64,000 nt of DNA from Gammaproteobacteria bacterium (GTDB lineage Bacteria > Pseudomonadota > Gammaproteobacteria > Steroidobacterales > JABDKV01), in the NCBI GenBank assembly GCA_029862165.1, contig JAOTXU010000002.1:124001-188000 (forward strand). Reading direction: 5' to 3'. The notes beneath the pieces are model-generated. The model had not been told where the DNA came from. It worked only from the letters and a program-made list of their open reading frames with translations, and ran no database searches. A program made the translations under genes and the position numbers. Position 1 is the first letter of the stretch. Every line of letters begins with the position of its first letter. Below are positions 43,563 to 55,404 of the stretch, one piece after another.

Positions 43563-44669
43563 CTAGGTCTTGGCCTTTAGAAGCTCAGAGTAAACGTCAA
43601 TTGTTTGGCCGGCTATGTGTTCCCAGTCATATTTCTCGGATAAAGTTTGCATTATGTTATCCGCATAACCGCTTTCAACCGTAGAGGCCAAATGGAGGTT
43701 AATACTGTTTGACAAATCCAAGATATTTCCACACTCGAAGTAATGATTATTCTCAAGTGATACTTCAAGATTTGCCGGGATATCCGAAACCAGCACATCA
43801 AGACCGTAGCTCAATGCCTCAAGCAGAGCGATCGGCAGTCCTTCGTGGTAAGAGGGAAGCACAAAAAGAGCAGCATGACTGTACATTTGGTGAAGGTCAT
43901 CGCCTGTTATATAACCTGTCAGCTTAACCCGGTGTTGTGACGCCAATTTTTTTAACGACAAACTGTAATCATCTTCATGATCCGCGTCACCCGCAATGAC
44001 CAAATCAAAATCAGTATCCAATTCGGCATAGGCGCTAATGAGATCATGCAATCCTTTTTCAGGAACAAACCTGGCAACTGCCAGCAAATATTTCCTTGCC
44101 TTAACGCCAATCGTTTCTAAATAGCTCGTATTGACACTGGGATTCTTGATTTCCACCCCGTTGTAGATTATCTCACTGTCACGTTTGCAGCGAGTTAAAA
44201 TGATCTGTCGTATGACTTCGGAAATAACAATATTTTTGTCAGAAAACTTCCCCCCAAAATATTCGCCGAGTCTCAGAATCTGTGATGGCAACCAGCCCCA
44301 CTTTTGACGATCGTAATCCGGGCCGTGATTTGTAAATACAACCTTAAGGCTCAACATACGTGCAAGTGGCACCAGCAGCGCGGGTCCAACAGCGTGTATA
44401 TGTACAATGTCAACGTTTAGTAATCGGGCTTTAATGACTGAAAGGAATGTATGCACAATCGCTTCAAGTGCCTTTGATGTAGGGGCATATACATCGATCA
44501 ACTTTATGCCCTTCCATTCATCTTCTTTGCGATCAACGTAAGGCGTCCGTCTACTGATGAAAACCTCATGTCCGTTCTTGACGATAATCGGATATAGCTG
44601 TTCGCAATGTCGCTCAACTCCACCTGGAATCTCTGGTACGCCGCGAGTGCCCGTTACAAATATTTTCAC
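43563..44669 (-). CDS. Glycosyltransferase, GT4-like
   Basis: GTRGVPEIPGGVERHCEQLYP; LPSYHEGLPIALLEALSYG. Confidence 0.9.
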   Translation of the reverse strand: MKIFVTGTRGVPEIPGGVERHCEQLYPIIVKNGHEVFISRRTPYVDRKEDEWKGIKLIDVYAPTSKALEAIVHTFLSVIKARLLNVDIVHIHAVGPALLVPLARMLSLKVVFTNHGPDYDRQKWGWLPSQILRLGEYFGGKFSDKNIVISEVIRQIILTRCKRDSEIIYNGVEIKNPSVNTSYLETIGVKARKYLLAVARFVPEKGLHDLISAYAELDTDFDLVIAGDADHEDDYSLSLKKLASQHRVKLTGYITGDDLHQMYSHAALFVLPSYHEGLPIALLEALSYGLDVLVSDIPANLEVSLENNHYFECGNILDLSNSINLHLASTVESGYADNIMQTLSEKYDWEHIAGQTIDVYSELLKAKT

Positions 44670-44738
44670 CTGAGCTTCACAAATGACTCATAGTGATGAA
44701 ATGAATTCTTCATAATGCACATCTCCTGAAGAATAATT

Positions 44739-45959
44739 TTATGTTCGGTTTAGCAGGTCGTCATAGACGGATTGCAATCGCTCGGTGTGAATCTTGGGGC
44801 TAAAACGGCGCTCGATCTTGGCCCTGGCAGAGGGACCCATCTTTTCGCGTAGCTCATTGTTGTTGAATAATTCCGTCATTATCTGGGCCAATTGCCCTGC
44901 ATCACGCGGCTTGAAGCAGAAACCGTCCACGCCATCCTCGACCAGTTCAGGTATACCGCCGGACCGGGCGGCGGCGACCGGCTTGCCGACTGCCAGTGAT
45001 TCGAGCACCGACATCGGGCAGTTTTCGTACCAAACTGACGGCAGCACAGTAAAACTGCACTCTGCCAGTAATGCCCTCAATTTATCGCCAGTCTGGAATC
45101 CAACAAATTCGACGTTAGCTAGCTTTTTCTCAGCCGCATGTTGTTTGAGTTTGTCCTCATCCGGTCCGGCGCCCGCAATAACGATAGGAACTTCAGGGCA
45201 CTGCTCTGCGGCTTCCAGCAAAGTGATCAAGCCTTTTTCCTCTGAGAGTCGTCCAAAGTAGAGCGCATAGCCCCGATTCACCTCTGAGTACTGGAACAAT
45301 TCACTATCGATAAAATTTGGTATGTATTCGATCTGTTCACCCGGGAATCCTGCTTCAATCATTTTGTCTCTGTAGAACCGGCTAACCGCTACATACCTGT
45401 CGACATTTTGGTAGTAACGCATGGCGTAGTGGAAATACATCTCCACAACATTAACAAGACTTTTGGCGGTCGATCCCATCGTGCATTTTCGAAGCATGCA
45501 ATGATAAAATTTTCCGCCCATGCACTTCTCACATACTTCACCGCGTGTGTACATGAGATAGGTCGGGCAAACAGGCTTGAGATCATGAAGCGTCAGTACG
45601 ATTGGTATTCCACGTTTTCGCAAGGGTTCGAATACCGAGGGCGAAATCTGGTGCTGGAAAATATGAAAGTGGGCAATATCGACTTTGTGGTCGCCGAGTA
45701 ACTTACTGATATTCCGCCGGGCCTCAAAAGAGAAGACAATCTTGCCTGCTGCCGACAACTTATCCCAAACGCGGGTTGTTTCATAGTCGACGCCACGAAC
45801 GAAATATCGCGCGTAATCGGACTCCTCGTTTCGCGGGTCATGCATAGAGAACGGGATTACTCTGTGCCCGTTGCGTTCCAACAGTTCTTTCTCGCCAAAA
45901 AAAACTGTCTCACTGCCGCCTTTTCGGTAATAGAATTTGTTTATTGAAAGGATATTCAT
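44739..45959 (-). CDS. Glycosyltransferase, GT4-like, with Cys cluster
   Basis: MNILSINKFYYRKGGSETVFF; CPTYLMYTRGEVCEKCMGGKFYHCMLRKC; VLESLAVGKPVAAARSGGIPE. Confidence 0.9.
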   Translation of the reverse strand: MNILSINKFYYRKGGSETVFFGEKELLERNGHRVIPFSMHDPRNEESDYARYFVRGVDYETTRVWDKLSAAGKIVFSFEARRNISKLLGDHKVDIAHFHIFQHQISPSVFEPLRKRGIPIVLTLHDLKPVCPTYLMYTRGEVCEKCMGGKFYHCMLRKCTMGSTAKSLVNVVEMYFHYAMRYYQNVDRYVAVSRFYRDKMIEAGFPGEQIEYIPNFIDSELFQYSEVNRGYALYFGRLSEEKGLITLLEAAEQCPEVPIVIAGAGPDEDKLKQHAAEKKLANVEFVGFQTGDKLRALLAECSFTVLPSVWYENCPMSVLESLAVGKPVAAARSGGIPELVEDGVDGFCFKPRDAGQLAQIMTELFNNNELREKMGPSARAKIERRFSPKIHTERLQSVYDDLLNRT

Positions 45960-46124
45960 CGATGAGAATCTCGGCAACGAGAAACAGGCAGATGGTAACT
46001 CATTCGCGTGCTTTTTGACGCAAGCGGTTGCGTGTGCGCGATATCTGTGTTGCCAATCGGACAAAACACCGCGAAGAAAAGTGTAGCCCAGCCAGTTTCA
46101 AGTAGATGCTCGATTTGCCGCAGA

Positions 46125-48977
46125 CTAACGGGATTTTGCGGCGCTGGCGCCTTTGAGCGAAAGCACGTGAGCGAGATAGCGCGCGGTGTGTGATGTCTTG
46201 GCAGTATCGATACAAAGCGGTGTACCGGAATAGATAATTTCACCACCACCGTCCCCACCTTCCGGTCCAAGATCAATAATCCAGTCCGCTGTCTTGATCA
46301 CGTCGAGGTTGTGCTCGATCACGATTATGGTGTTGCCCTGATCGCGCAAGCGATGCAGTACGGCGAGTAGTTGCTCGATGTCGTGGAAGTGCAGACCGGT
46401 CGTAGGCTCATCCAGCATATAAAGTGTGCGGCCAGTGGCGCGTTTTGACAATTCCTTGGACAATTTTACGCGCTGTGCCTCTCCGCCTGAGAGTGTGGTC
46501 GCGTTCTGGCCCAGCTGGATGTAGGACAGCCCCACGTCCATCATAGTTTGCAGCTTGCGCGCGATAACCGGAACCGGGGCGAACAATTCCAGGGCGTCTT
46601 CCACGCTCAACGAGAGTACTTCATGGATGTTAAGTCCTTTGTAGCGTACTTCCAGAGTCTCGCGGTTATAGCGTTTGCCCTTGCACACGTCACAAGCGAC
46701 ATAGATGTCGGGCAGGAAATGCATCTCGACCTTGATAACACCGTCGCCCTGGCAGGCTTCGCAGCGCCCGCCGCGCACGTTGAAACTGAACCGTCCTGGC
46801 TTGTAGCCACGGGCACGAGACTCCTGCGTACCGGCGAACAGTTCACGGATGGGTGTGAACAAACCGGTGTAGGTCGCCGGGTTCGATCGTGGTGTGCGGC
46901 CGATAGGTCGCTGGCTGATATCGACCACGCGGTCAATGTGATCCAGCCCGTCGATACCATCGCAGTCCTTGGGATCGGTGGCAGCACCGTTCAACTCCCG
47001 CGCCACCCACTTGTACAGCGTATCGTTGATCAGTGTGGATTTGCCGGAGCCGGACACGCCGGTCACGCAGGTAAATACGCCTAACGGGATATCGACATCG
47101 ATATCTTTGAGATTATTACCGCGTGCACCGTGAATGTGCAGCATGCGTTCCGGGTTGACGGCGACGCGTTCTTTCGGCACGGGTATCTCGCGGCGCCCGG
47201 ACAAGTACTGCCCGGTAAGCGATGCGGTATTTTTCACAACCTGGTTTGGCGTGCCCTGTGCGACCACCTGTCCACCGTGGGCACCCGCACCGGGCCCCAT
47301 GTCGACAACGTGGTCGGCCGCCATGATGGCTTCCTGGTCGTGTTCGACAACGATCACGGTATTACCGAGATCGCGTAAGTGCGTCAGTGTCGCCAGCAGA
47401 CGCTGATTATCCCGTTGATGCAGCCCGATCGAGGGTTCATCGAGGATATACATCACCCCGACCAGGCCAGAGCCGATCTGGCTGGCGAGCCTGATGCGTT
47501 GGGCTTCGCCGCCGGATAACGTATCGGCACTGCGGTCCAGTGACAGGTAATCCAGCCCGACATTGGATAAGAACCGTACGCGATCGCCGATCTCGCGCAC
47601 GATCCGATCGGCGATCTCGCCGCGCCATCCGGGCAGATCCAATTGTTCAAAAAATACCTTCGCTTTGCCCACGGACATGGAAGTAATATCCGGTAGCGCT
47701 ATGTCGGCGACGAAAACGTTACGGGCGGCGGCATTGAGACGCGTTCCGCCACAGTCCGGGCACGGTTGCTGGTTGAGATACTTCGCAAGTTCTTCCCGCA
47801 CGGTCGAGGACTCGGTTTCGTGATAACGCCGATCCATGTTCGGCAAAATACCCTCGAAGGCGTGCTTGCGTGACGACAGGCCGCCGCCACCATCCGGGTA
47901 ACTAAACTGGATTCGCTTGCCTTCGCTGCCATATAGCACGACGTCACGGATACGCGCCGGCAGTTTCTCGAACGGTTTTTCAATATCGAACTTGTAGTGC
48001 TTCGCCAGTCCCTGGATGAGTTGGAAGTAATACGGGTTACGCCGGTCCCAGCCGCGGATCGCGCCGCTGGCGAGCCCAAGGTGAGCGTTGGTAACGACGC
48101 GATCTGGATCGAAGAACTGCTCGACGCCGAGGCCGTCACAGGTGCCACAGGCACCGGCCGGATTGTTAAAGGAGAAAAGCCGTGGTTCCAGTTCCTGCAG
48201 ACTGTAGCCGCATTGATTGCAAGCGAAACGATCGGAAAACACCAGTGGAGCTCGTTTCAGGTCATCCATCCAGCCGATTTTTGCGACTCCATCGGCAAGT
48301 CGTAGCACCGTCTCAAAAGACTCAGCCAGCCGCTGCTTAAGATCTACTCGTACTTTGAAACGGTCAACGATGACGTCGATGTTGTGACGCTTGCGGGCAT
48401 CGAGTTTGGGAACGTCGTCAAGTTCGATGATTTCGCCATCGATCAATGCACGGATGTAGCCATCGGTGCGCAATTGCTGGATGAGCTTGCTGTGCTCGCC
48501 CTTACGTGATTGTACGACCGGGGCCAGCAGCATCAGTCGCGAGCCTTCTTCGAGGCTGAGCACCTGATCGACCATTTGGCTAATGGTTTGTGCAGCTAGG
48601 TCAAGATCGTGATCGGGACAGCGTGGGATACCGGCACGTGCAAAAAGCAGACGCAGGTAGTCATATATTTCCGTGACGGTCCCGACAGTTGACCGTGGAT
48701 TGTGCGACGTGGATTTCTGTTCTATGGAGATCGCCGGTGACAAACCTTCTATGTGATCGACATCGGGTTTTTCCATCATCGACAGGAATTGCCGGGCATA
48801 GGCGGACAACGATTCGACATACCGACGCTGTCCTTCAGCGTAAATAGTGTCGAAGGCAAGTGAAGACTTGCCCGATCCGGACAAGCCGGTTATTACGATT
48901 AGCTTGTCCCGCGGCAGGTCGAGATCGACATTTTGTAGATTGTGGGTCCGTGCACCGCGGACTTGTATGAATTGCAT
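46125..48977 (-). CDS. uvrA: Excinuclease ABC subunit A
   Basis: [37 protein letters not shown]; zinc-finger Cys motifs. Confidence 0.98.
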   Translation of the reverse strand: MQFIQVRGARTHNLQNVDLDLPRDKLIVITGLSGSGKSSLAFDTIYAEGQRRYVESLSAYARQFLSMMEKPDVDHIEGLSPAISIEQKSTSHNPRSTVGTVTEIYDYLRLLFARAGIPRCPDHDLDLAAQTISQMVDQVLSLEEGSRLMLLAPVVQSRKGEHSKLIQQLRTDGYIRALIDGEIIELDDVPKLDARKRHNIDVIVDRFKVRVDLKQRLAESFETVLRLADGVAKIGWMDDLKRAPLVFSDRFACNQCGYSLQELEPRLFSFNNPAGACGTCDGLGVEQFFDPDRVVTNAHLGLASGAIRGWDRRNPYYFQLIQGLAKHYKFDIEKPFEKLPARIRDVVLYGSEGKRIQFSYPDGGGGLSSRKHAFEGILPNMDRRYHETESSTVREELAKYLNQQPCPDCGGTRLNAAARNVFVADIALPDITSMSVGKAKVFFEQLDLPGWRGEIADRIVREIGDRVRFLSNVGLDYLSLDRSADTLSGGEAQRIRLASQIGSGLVGVMYILDEPSIGLHQRDNQRLLATLTHLRDLGNTVIVVEHDQEAIMAADHVVDMGPGAGAHGGQVVAQGTPNQVVKNTASLTGQYLSGRREIPVPKERVAVNPERMLHIHGARGNNLKDIDVDIPLGVFTCVTGVSGSGKSTLINDTLYKWVARELNGAATDPKDCDGIDGLDHIDRVVDISQRPIGRTPRSNPATYTGLFTPIRELFAGTQESRARGYKPGRFSFNVRGGRCEACQGDGVIKVEMHFLPDIYVACDVCKGKRYNRETLEVRYKGLNIHEVLSLSVEDALELFAPVPVIARKLQTMMDVGLSYIQLGQNATTLSGGEAQRVKLSKELSKRATGRTLYMLDEPTTGLHFHDIEQLLAVLHRLRDQGNTIIVIEHNLDVIKTADWIIDLGPEGGDGGGEIIYSGTPLCIDTAKTSHTARYLAHVLSLKGASAAKSR

Positions 48978-49056
48978 TCTGGCGGGCTGTCAGCGAAACA
49001 ACCTGCTAATATACGCCGCCCCTGCGCTGCGGCGCTAGTGACCTCCAACGATACTA

Positions 49057-50235
49057 ATGAATGCCAGCCTAAATGCCCGGCACGCCGTGGCGATGACAGG
49101 ATCCGAGCGACGCGCGGTGGCGACACTTGCGCTGGTTCTGGCGCTCCGGCTGTTTGGCTTGTTTGTGCTTTTGCCGGTGCTCGCGCTGTATGCAGGTGAC
49201 CTGCCCGGTGCAACGCCCATGCTGGCCGGTCTTACAGTCGGGGCTTATGGCATTACCCAGGCGCTGTTCCAGGTTCCCGCCGGGTTGCTGTCCGATCGTA
49301 TAGGACGCAAGACCGTCATTGTGCTGGGTCTATTCATATTTGCCGCCGGCAGTGTCGTCGCGGCACTCAGCGATTCGATCACCGGCATTATTATCGGCCG
49401 CATCCTGCAGGGCGCCGGTGCGATCTCGGCGGCTGTCACCGCGCTGGTATCCGATCTGACACGCGACGAGGTTCGCACACGTGTCATGGCGATCATTGGT
49501 GTTTCTGTCGGCATGGCGTTCCTGCTTGCCTTGGCACTGGGGCCGACACTGTCAAAGACAGTTGGTGTGTCCGGGCTTTTTTGGCTTGGAGCGATACTCG
49601 CCTTCGTTGCCGCACTTGCGATTGTTTTTGGCCCAGGTAGTTGGTCGCCACCGGCACGGGTGGCCGGCGTGCGTCTGCGCGACGGGTTGCTCAACGGTAA
49701 TCTGTTTTCTCTACACCTCGGTGTGTTCTTGCTGCACGCTATTTTGACCGCAACTTTCGTGTCTGTGCCCTATTTGTTGCGCGACACACTGGGTATTGAA
49801 ACCGGCGCCCATAGCCGGGTGTATTTGCTTGCCCTGCTGATGTCACTCGCCGGCACCGTACCACTGATTCTTGCGGTGGAGCGTCTGGGTCGGCCCGGTC
49901 TGGTGTTCGGTTTGGCGATCGGACTGTTGGCTTTGGCTCAGTTTGGCCTTTTGGGTGTGAGCGATCAGGGTGGCGTCATCGTGGCGATGGCGATCTTTTT
50001 TGCCGGATTCAATTTTCTCGAGGCGAGGCTGCCGGCCCGTGTCAGCCAACTTGCCGAACAAGAGGTACGCGGTGGGGCCTTTGGGGTCTATGCGACCAGC
50101 CAGTTCCTGGGCGCCTTTGTCGGTGGTGTGGCTGGTGGCGCAATTCTGGGCGCCGCCGGTGGGTCTGCCGTCGCGCTGGTCTGTGCCTTCGCCGCCTTAC
50201 TGTGGATGGGCGTTAGTGCGTTTCAAAAAGTGTGA
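49057..50235 (+). CDS. MFS transporter (YajR-like)
   Basis: LLPVLALYAGDLPGATPMLAGLTVGAYGITQALFQVPAGLLSDRIGRK. Confidence 0.92.
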   Translation: MNASLNARHAVAMTGSERRAVATLALVLALRLFGLFVLLPVLALYAGDLPGATPMLAGLTVGAYGITQALFQVPAGLLSDRIGRKTVIVLGLFIFAAGSVVAALSDSITGIIIGRILQGAGAISAAVTALVSDLTRDEVRTRVMAIIGVSVGMAFLLALALGPTLSKTVGVSGLFWLGAILAFVAALAIVFGPGSWSPPARVAGVRLRDGLLNGNLFSLHLGVFLLHAILTATFVSVPYLLRDTLGIETGAHSRVYLLALLMSLAGTVPLILAVERLGRPGLVFGLAIGLLALAQFGLLGVSDQGGVIVAMAIFFAGFNFLEARLPARVSQLAEQEVRGGAFGVYATSQFLGAFVGGVAGGAILGAAGGSAVALVCAFAALLWMGVSAFQKV

Positions 50236-50328
50236 CGCAGTTGTCCTTCTTAGGTTAAGTCAGCGCATACCGGACTAGTGAATCGGGCATAGTGCGAAAT
50301 CATTATCTCGATATCTGGCGGTATTTCG

Positions 50329-51282
50329 ATGCGTATTAGAATCCTTGCTCCGGTGTTAATAACTGCTCTCGCTGTTTCAGGTTGTGGCGGCGGCGGTTCT
50401 GGCGACGTGTTCCAACTCTCTACGGGTCTGGTCAATATCAACATAACGGATGCTCCGGTTGATGCGGCGCATAAGGTGTGTCTGGTATTTGACAGTGCTG
50501 AATTCAAGCATTCAGATGGCAGTGTGGAAAATCACCTGGTCGAATTCATGGACCCGGTGGCCATTGACCTGCTGGCGCAGCAGGGCATCAATAGCGCGCC
50601 CTTGCTCATTGACGAAGAATTGCTGGCCGGCCACTACAACTGGATACGCTTAGGGGTCATCGCCGGGCGCGATCTGCCGACGGTACAAGATGCCGACCCG
50701 CTGGGAGCAGATTGTGTAACAGAGGGTTCCTACATTGTTCTCGACGATGGGATAGTGCATAACCTGTACGTCCCTAGCGGGGACGAATCCGGATTGCAAC
50801 TCAATAGAGGTTTCGATGTACCCGCGGGTGGCAGCGCCGATTTCACAATTGATTTCGACTTGCGCAAATCGATAGGTGCACCGCCAGGTCTGGATCCCGA
50901 CTACCGGGTGCGGCCAACGCTGCGTATGGTCGACAATGTCACCTCGACTTCGCTCACCGGCTCGGTCGATACCACGCTCGCAACGGCGGCCGACTGCATC
51001 CCGGTGGTGTATGTCTATGAAGGCGATGTAACACCCGATGATATGGATGGTGATGACGGCGATCCGCTGACCAGCGCGAATGTCGAGACCGACGATGGTG
51101 GCGCGACGTGGCACTACACCGTTGGATTCCTGGCAGCCGACCAGACCTACACGGCAGCATTTACCTGTGATGCCGACGACGCCGCTGTCGATGAGGACCT
51201 TACGTTTGTGCCTGCGGACGGCGTGGGTTTCATCCCCGCGATAGACGTGGGCGCAGATGTCGATTTCACAGCCGCTCCCTGA
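50329..51282 (+). CDS. DUF4382-like lipoprotein
   Basis: ALAVSGCGGGG lipobox; VNINITDAPVDAAHKVCLVFDSAEFK. Confidence 0.8.
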   Translation: MRIRILAPVLITALAVSGCGGGGSGDVFQLSTGLVNINITDAPVDAAHKVCLVFDSAEFKHSDGSVENHLVEFMDPVAIDLLAQQGINSAPLLIDEELLAGHYNWIRLGVIAGRDLPTVQDADPLGADCVTEGSYIVLDDGIVHNLYVPSGDESGLQLNRGFDVPAGGSADFTIDFDLRKSIGAPPGLDPDYRVRPTLRMVDNVTSTSLTGSVDTTLATAADCIPVVYVYEGDVTPDDMDGDDGDPLTSANVETDDGGATWHYTVGFLAADQTYTAAFTCDADDAAVDEDLTFVPADGVGFIPAIDVGADVDFTAAP

Positions 51283-51595
51283 ATGTTGAGAAACCCGGTG
51301 CAGACTCGCGGTGACTGAACCGGTCTGATCTTCGGCGACTGGGCTCGGCTTGTCGATTGGTGTAGGACAGTGGTTGACGCGGGCGATCTCATACGGCCAA
51401 TCTACGTGGCGATGAAATACTTGTTCGCGCGCGGTGGGCCACAATCGGTATTATGTTCGTGCAGGCGCCAACGCAATCCGGGCGTCGGGAGGTGCCGCGC
51501 ATCAGGTTAGTTGGGCGTGCGGTGGCGCGGGCCGCGCATACAAATCTTCGAGAGCTGACGCCGCCCTGGCTTACGCTACTTTCTGAGTGAAGTTA

Positions 51596-52534
51596 ATGGC
51601 GAGACTCGCGGTAATCATTCCAGTTCACAATAGGAAAGAACACACTCTGGCGTGCCTGCGCCAGCTCGTCGGAATTGATAGCGCTGGCTGTGACGTTCAG
51701 ATCGTGATTGTCGATGATGGTTCCACCGACGGAACCCGGCAGGCGATTAACGAACACTTTCCCGATACTGTTGTGCTGCAGGGTGATGGCGAACTTTGGT
51801 GGACTGGTGCGATCAACCGGGGCGTTCGATTCGCGCTCGATGAGCGATACGACTACGTACTGTTGCTAAATGACGATCTCAAGCTGGATCCGCGGTTTCT
51901 CTCAGAACTCTGGCGCGTCGCCGAAACCAGGCCCGATGCCCTGGTCAGCTCGATAAAACTGAGAGAAACTAATAACAGCAACTTAGAGATTATTTCCGCA
52001 GGGTTCATGGTTGAAGGCCGTTTGCACGAGTTGGTCAACACCTATGCAGGTCAGCATGTGCTAGAGCGGACGTTTTCATCGAATCTCGAATGTGACGCTT
52101 TGACCGGCGCGTCATTGTTGATACCGACCGGGATATTCGAGCAGATAGGCTTGCTGGATGCCAGGGGGTATCCGCATAACTGGGCAGATTTGGAATTCAC
52201 CCGCCGGGCGAAGCTGGCGGGGTGTTCTTGCGTGGTGGCCGTGGCAAGCAAGATCTTTACCGACGCGAATCCCAGATACCACTCATCGTACCTGACCAAT
52301 GCGTCACGCCGCGCCTACATTCGAAATCTCTTCGATGACAAGAAGTACAATTATGGCTTTAAGAGCATCTGGCGTATGTCCTATCTCCACAAGCCGTTCA
52401 CAGTCGGCACGTTAATCTATGTGCGACGTATGCTGGGCCAGATAAGGTGGACGATTCTCAAGATTGTCCTGACGAATAATGCCCTTAAACGGTATGCTCG
52501 CGAGCGGCAATTGCGTCGGCGAGAGCGTATCTGA
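51596..52534 (+). CDS. Glycosyltransferase family 2
   Basis: VIIPVHNRKEHTLACL, IVDDGSTDGT, LLLNDDLKLDPRFL. Confidence 0.93.
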   Translation: MARLAVIIPVHNRKEHTLACLRQLVGIDSAGCDVQIVIVDDGSTDGTRQAINEHFPDTVVLQGDGELWWTGAINRGVRFALDERYDYVLLLNDDLKLDPRFLSELWRVAETRPDALVSSIKLRETNNSNLEIISAGFMVEGRLHELVNTYAGQHVLERTFSSNLECDALTGASLLIPTGIFEQIGLLDARGYPHNWADLEFTRRAKLAGCSCVVAVASKIFTDANPRYHSSYLTNASRRAYIRNLFDDKKYNYGFKSIWRMSYLHKPFTVGTLIYVRRMLGQIRWTILKIVLTNNALKRYARERQLRRRERI

Positions 52535-52541
52535 ATAGATC

Positions 52542-53279
52542 ATGGACCAGAAAGTAAGAGTCGAATTGCAGGAGAGTATCCTGTTGGAACTCGGAGCGCT
52601 GCCGGACAAGAGTGTGCCCATCCTCGATCTCGGCTGCGGGAACGGCGGCGTCGTCATGGAATATCGGAACAGCGGTTACGATGCCTATGGATGCGATTTC
52701 GTATTCAAGCAGGGCGAACATGCTGGCCGACTGGAGGCCGCTGGGTTTATCCGCGTGATCGATCCGGATTACTACCGGTTGCCGTTCGACGACGATTATT
52801 TCGACGTCGTTGTCAGTGACCAGGTACTCGAGCATGTGCATGACTATCCGGGAATTCTGGCGGAAATCCAACGCGTATTGAAGCCGAACGGCTGGAGCAT
52901 GCATATCTTCCCGTCTCGATACATGCCGATCGAGCCGCATGTTTTTGTGCCATTGGCTACGATTGTCCAGAAACGCTGGTGGATGTACCTTTGGGCGCTG
53001 TTAGGTGTCAGAACGCTTGAACAACGAGGATTAGGTTTCAGCGAAGTGGCCAAATACAATTACGAGTATCTGACCCGGAACACCAATTACCTGACGAGGA
53101 AACAGATCGTCGCTCACATAGAAGAGTATTTCGACGACATCAGGTGTTGTGAGCATCTGTTTCTCAAATACAGCCGTCGCGGTAAGATCCTGTACCGCAT
53201 GTCGAAGATGATGCCCTTCCTCCCCGGTTTGTACGGGGCTTGGCGAAATCGCGTGATCGTGTTTCGGAAAACCGCTTGA
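52542..53279 (+). CDS. SAM-dependent methyltransferase
   Basis: VPILDLGCGNGGVVMEY; DVVVSDQVLEHVHDYPGIL. Confidence 0.93.
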   Translation: MDQKVRVELQESILLELGALPDKSVPILDLGCGNGGVVMEYRNSGYDAYGCDFVFKQGEHAGRLEAAGFIRVIDPDYYRLPFDDDYFDVVVSDQVLEHVHDYPGILAEIQRVLKPNGWSMHIFPSRYMPIEPHVFVPLATIVQKRWWMYLWALLGVRTLEQRGLGFSEVAKYNYEYLTRNTNYLTRKQIVAHIEEYFDDIRCCEHLFLKYSRRGKILYRMSKMMPFLPGLYGAWRNRVIVFRKTA

Positions 53280-55333
53280 CTGCCCGGTCCGAAAAGTACG
53301 AATTTATCGGGCAGGCACAATTGTGTGTTTGTCTGCTTAGCTTGCTGTTGCACCCGATGTCCGCACTGTCAGAGCAATTGAGCCGTTTCGAGATAGATCC
53401 GATTTCCGCTGTTGGTGAGGTCAACAGCAGTGTGCTCGGGTCCAATCTCAAGGCGTTCCAAGTCAAGGACAAGAATGGACGATATGGCAACAGAGGTGCT
53501 GGTGTCTGGGATCCGGAGCGAAACGTCGCATCGGAGGTTTTTGTCGACCTGGCGAAGGATGCCGGTATCAAGGTCCTTCGATGGCCGGGTGGCAATCAGG
53601 CGCGCCACGTACGTTGGGAGCAAATGGTCGGCCCGATCGAAGACCGTCCCGGGCAGTTATTTGGGCTGGCGGAGTTTCTCGAGTTCTGTGAGCAGGTGGG
53701 GGCCACACCGGTCATGACGTTGCCGGTCGATGCCAATCCAGCATCGGCGGTGAATCTTGTCTTATATCTGAACGGAATACTCAATTCTGACGCCAGCGAC
53801 GTTGACAACCGATGGGTTCGTCTCAGACGCGAGGACGGGCGTGCTGAACCTTGGTCGGTCAAATGGTTCGAGCTCGGGAACGAAACTTATAACAGGAGTA
53901 TGCCGGTCGAGGAGTACATCAGGCATTACGAGAACTATCACAGTGCGATGAAAGCGGTTGATCCATCGATTATGCTCGGCGCAGTATTTGAGGAAACAAG
54001 AAGCATCGAGGATGGATGGGCGCGTACAATCCTGGACAGAATCGGGCACCTGATCGACTATGTTATCGTTCATCCCTATCTGCCGGACTTGCCCAGGCAG
54101 GCGGCAGACAAGATTCCACCCCATAAAGTTGCTGCTGCCGCTCTCGCGTCCAGTGCCGATCTCGAACAAATGTTAACTGCTTATGTGGCTGCGATCGATA
54201 GCAAGGCGACCGGTCGCGATATCGGCCTGGCGATAACTGAATTCAATGGAAATTACACTCTGGATAAGCCATATCCATATCGGCACACGCTGTTCAATGC
54301 GATCCACATCGCGGACATGCTGCGCGTATTCTTGAAACCAGAACACAAGGTGCTGTTCGCGAATCAATGGTTATTCGCCAATGAACACTGGGGTATGGTC
54401 TATGGTGGTTTGGGTGAGAACGACAGGATAAGAAAACAAGGTATCTACTATATCTACGAACTCTATCGGCAGTTTCTCGGCGACTTGGTAGTTCGGTCCC
54501 GTATCGACACCGATGAGCTGGAGTTTAGCGGTTCGATCGGGATCATGCCCCGCTCGAAGCGGAGGAGTACGAGGCCGGCAGCGGACGACACGGTCCAGGC
54601 TGGGAAATGGAAGACCAGATGGTTCCTGGAAGGGCAACAATACGTGGAGAACGATGTATTGCACGTCGAGTTCAACAAGAACAAAGATATTAACTATTAC
54701 CATGCTTTCCGAGCGATCGAGGTCGAGCCTGACACGAGCTACCTGATCTCTGCGCAGATCAGGGCGCACGACCTGCAAGGCGGAAAAGTCGGGATCGCCG
54801 TATCCGATGCCCGAGGCTGGAAACACACTTTTCACCAGGAAAGCAAGCTCTATATTACCGGGACGACAGGCTGGCAGACCGCTACAGTAAGATTTCACAC
54901 TGATAGAGACGCCAGGAAGATTCGCGTGATGGCACGCAGGCTTGCGGGCGATGGCATTATCAGTGGTCGTGTCGAATTCGGTAAGATCGTGGTCAGGCGC
55001 GAGAGTTACAGCTCGGGGGCAATGCCCGCCGTGACCGGCATAGCGACCATTGACTGCACCGAGCAGCATGTCTATGCATTGCTGCTGAACAAGGACATGA
55101 AGCATGAACGGGTCGTGGAGATCGGGATCGCCGGCGATCGTGTCTATAGTTTTGAAAGTGGCGCGATAGTGACCGGCGATTCCTATCTTGCTCACAACTA
55201 CGCCGGGGGGGACGAAGGGATCCGATACGAGCACGTAAGCATCGGTCCGCTGGGCAAGAATAGATTCGGCGTTCGGATACCCCCGGTTTCGGCTGTCGGC
55301 CTGGCGTTCGCCCGGCAGAGGATAGCGCCTTGA
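53276..55333 (+). CDS. Secreted glycoside hydrolase, GH51/alpha-L-arabinofuranosidase-like
   Basis: VLRWPGGNQARHVRWEQMVGP, KWFELGNETYN, AITEFNGNY; likely TTG start at 53276 giving a signal peptide. Confidence 0.7.
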   Translation: MTARSEKYEFIGQAQLCVCLLSLLLHPMSALSEQLSRFEIDPISAVGEVNSSVLGSNLKAFQVKDKNGRYGNRGAGVWDPERNVASEVFVDLAKDAGIKVLRWPGGNQARHVRWEQMVGPIEDRPGQLFGLAEFLEFCEQVGATPVMTLPVDANPASAVNLVLYLNGILNSDASDVDNRWVRLRREDGRAEPWSVKWFELGNETYNRSMPVEEYIRHYENYHSAMKAVDPSIMLGAVFEETRSIEDGWARTILDRIGHLIDYVIVHPYLPDLPRQAADKIPPHKVAAAALASSADLEQMLTAYVAAIDSKATGRDIGLAITEFNGNYTLDKPYPYRHTLFNAIHIADMLRVFLKPEHKVLFANQWLFANEHWGMVYGGLGENDRIRKQGIYYIYELYRQFLGDLVVRSRIDTDELEFSGSIGIMPRSKRRSTRPAADDTVQAGKWKTRWFLEGQQYVENDVLHVEFNKNKDINYYHAFRAIEVEPDTSYLISAQIRAHDLQGGKVGIAVSDARGWKHTFHQESKLYITGTTGWQTATVRFHTDRDARKIRVMARRLAGDGIISGRVEFGKIVVRRESYSSGAMPAVTGIATIDCTEQHVYALLLNKDMKHERVVEIGIAGDRVYSFESGAIVTGDSYLAHNYAGGDEGIRYEHVSIGPLGKNRFGVRIPPVSAVGLAFARQRIAP

Positions 55334-55404
55334 GGTATGGGCCAGGCTTTCGTTGCCAACCCACGAAGGAGCTCTGGTCTCCGCGTCCGGCGCGGTAATA
55401 CGAG

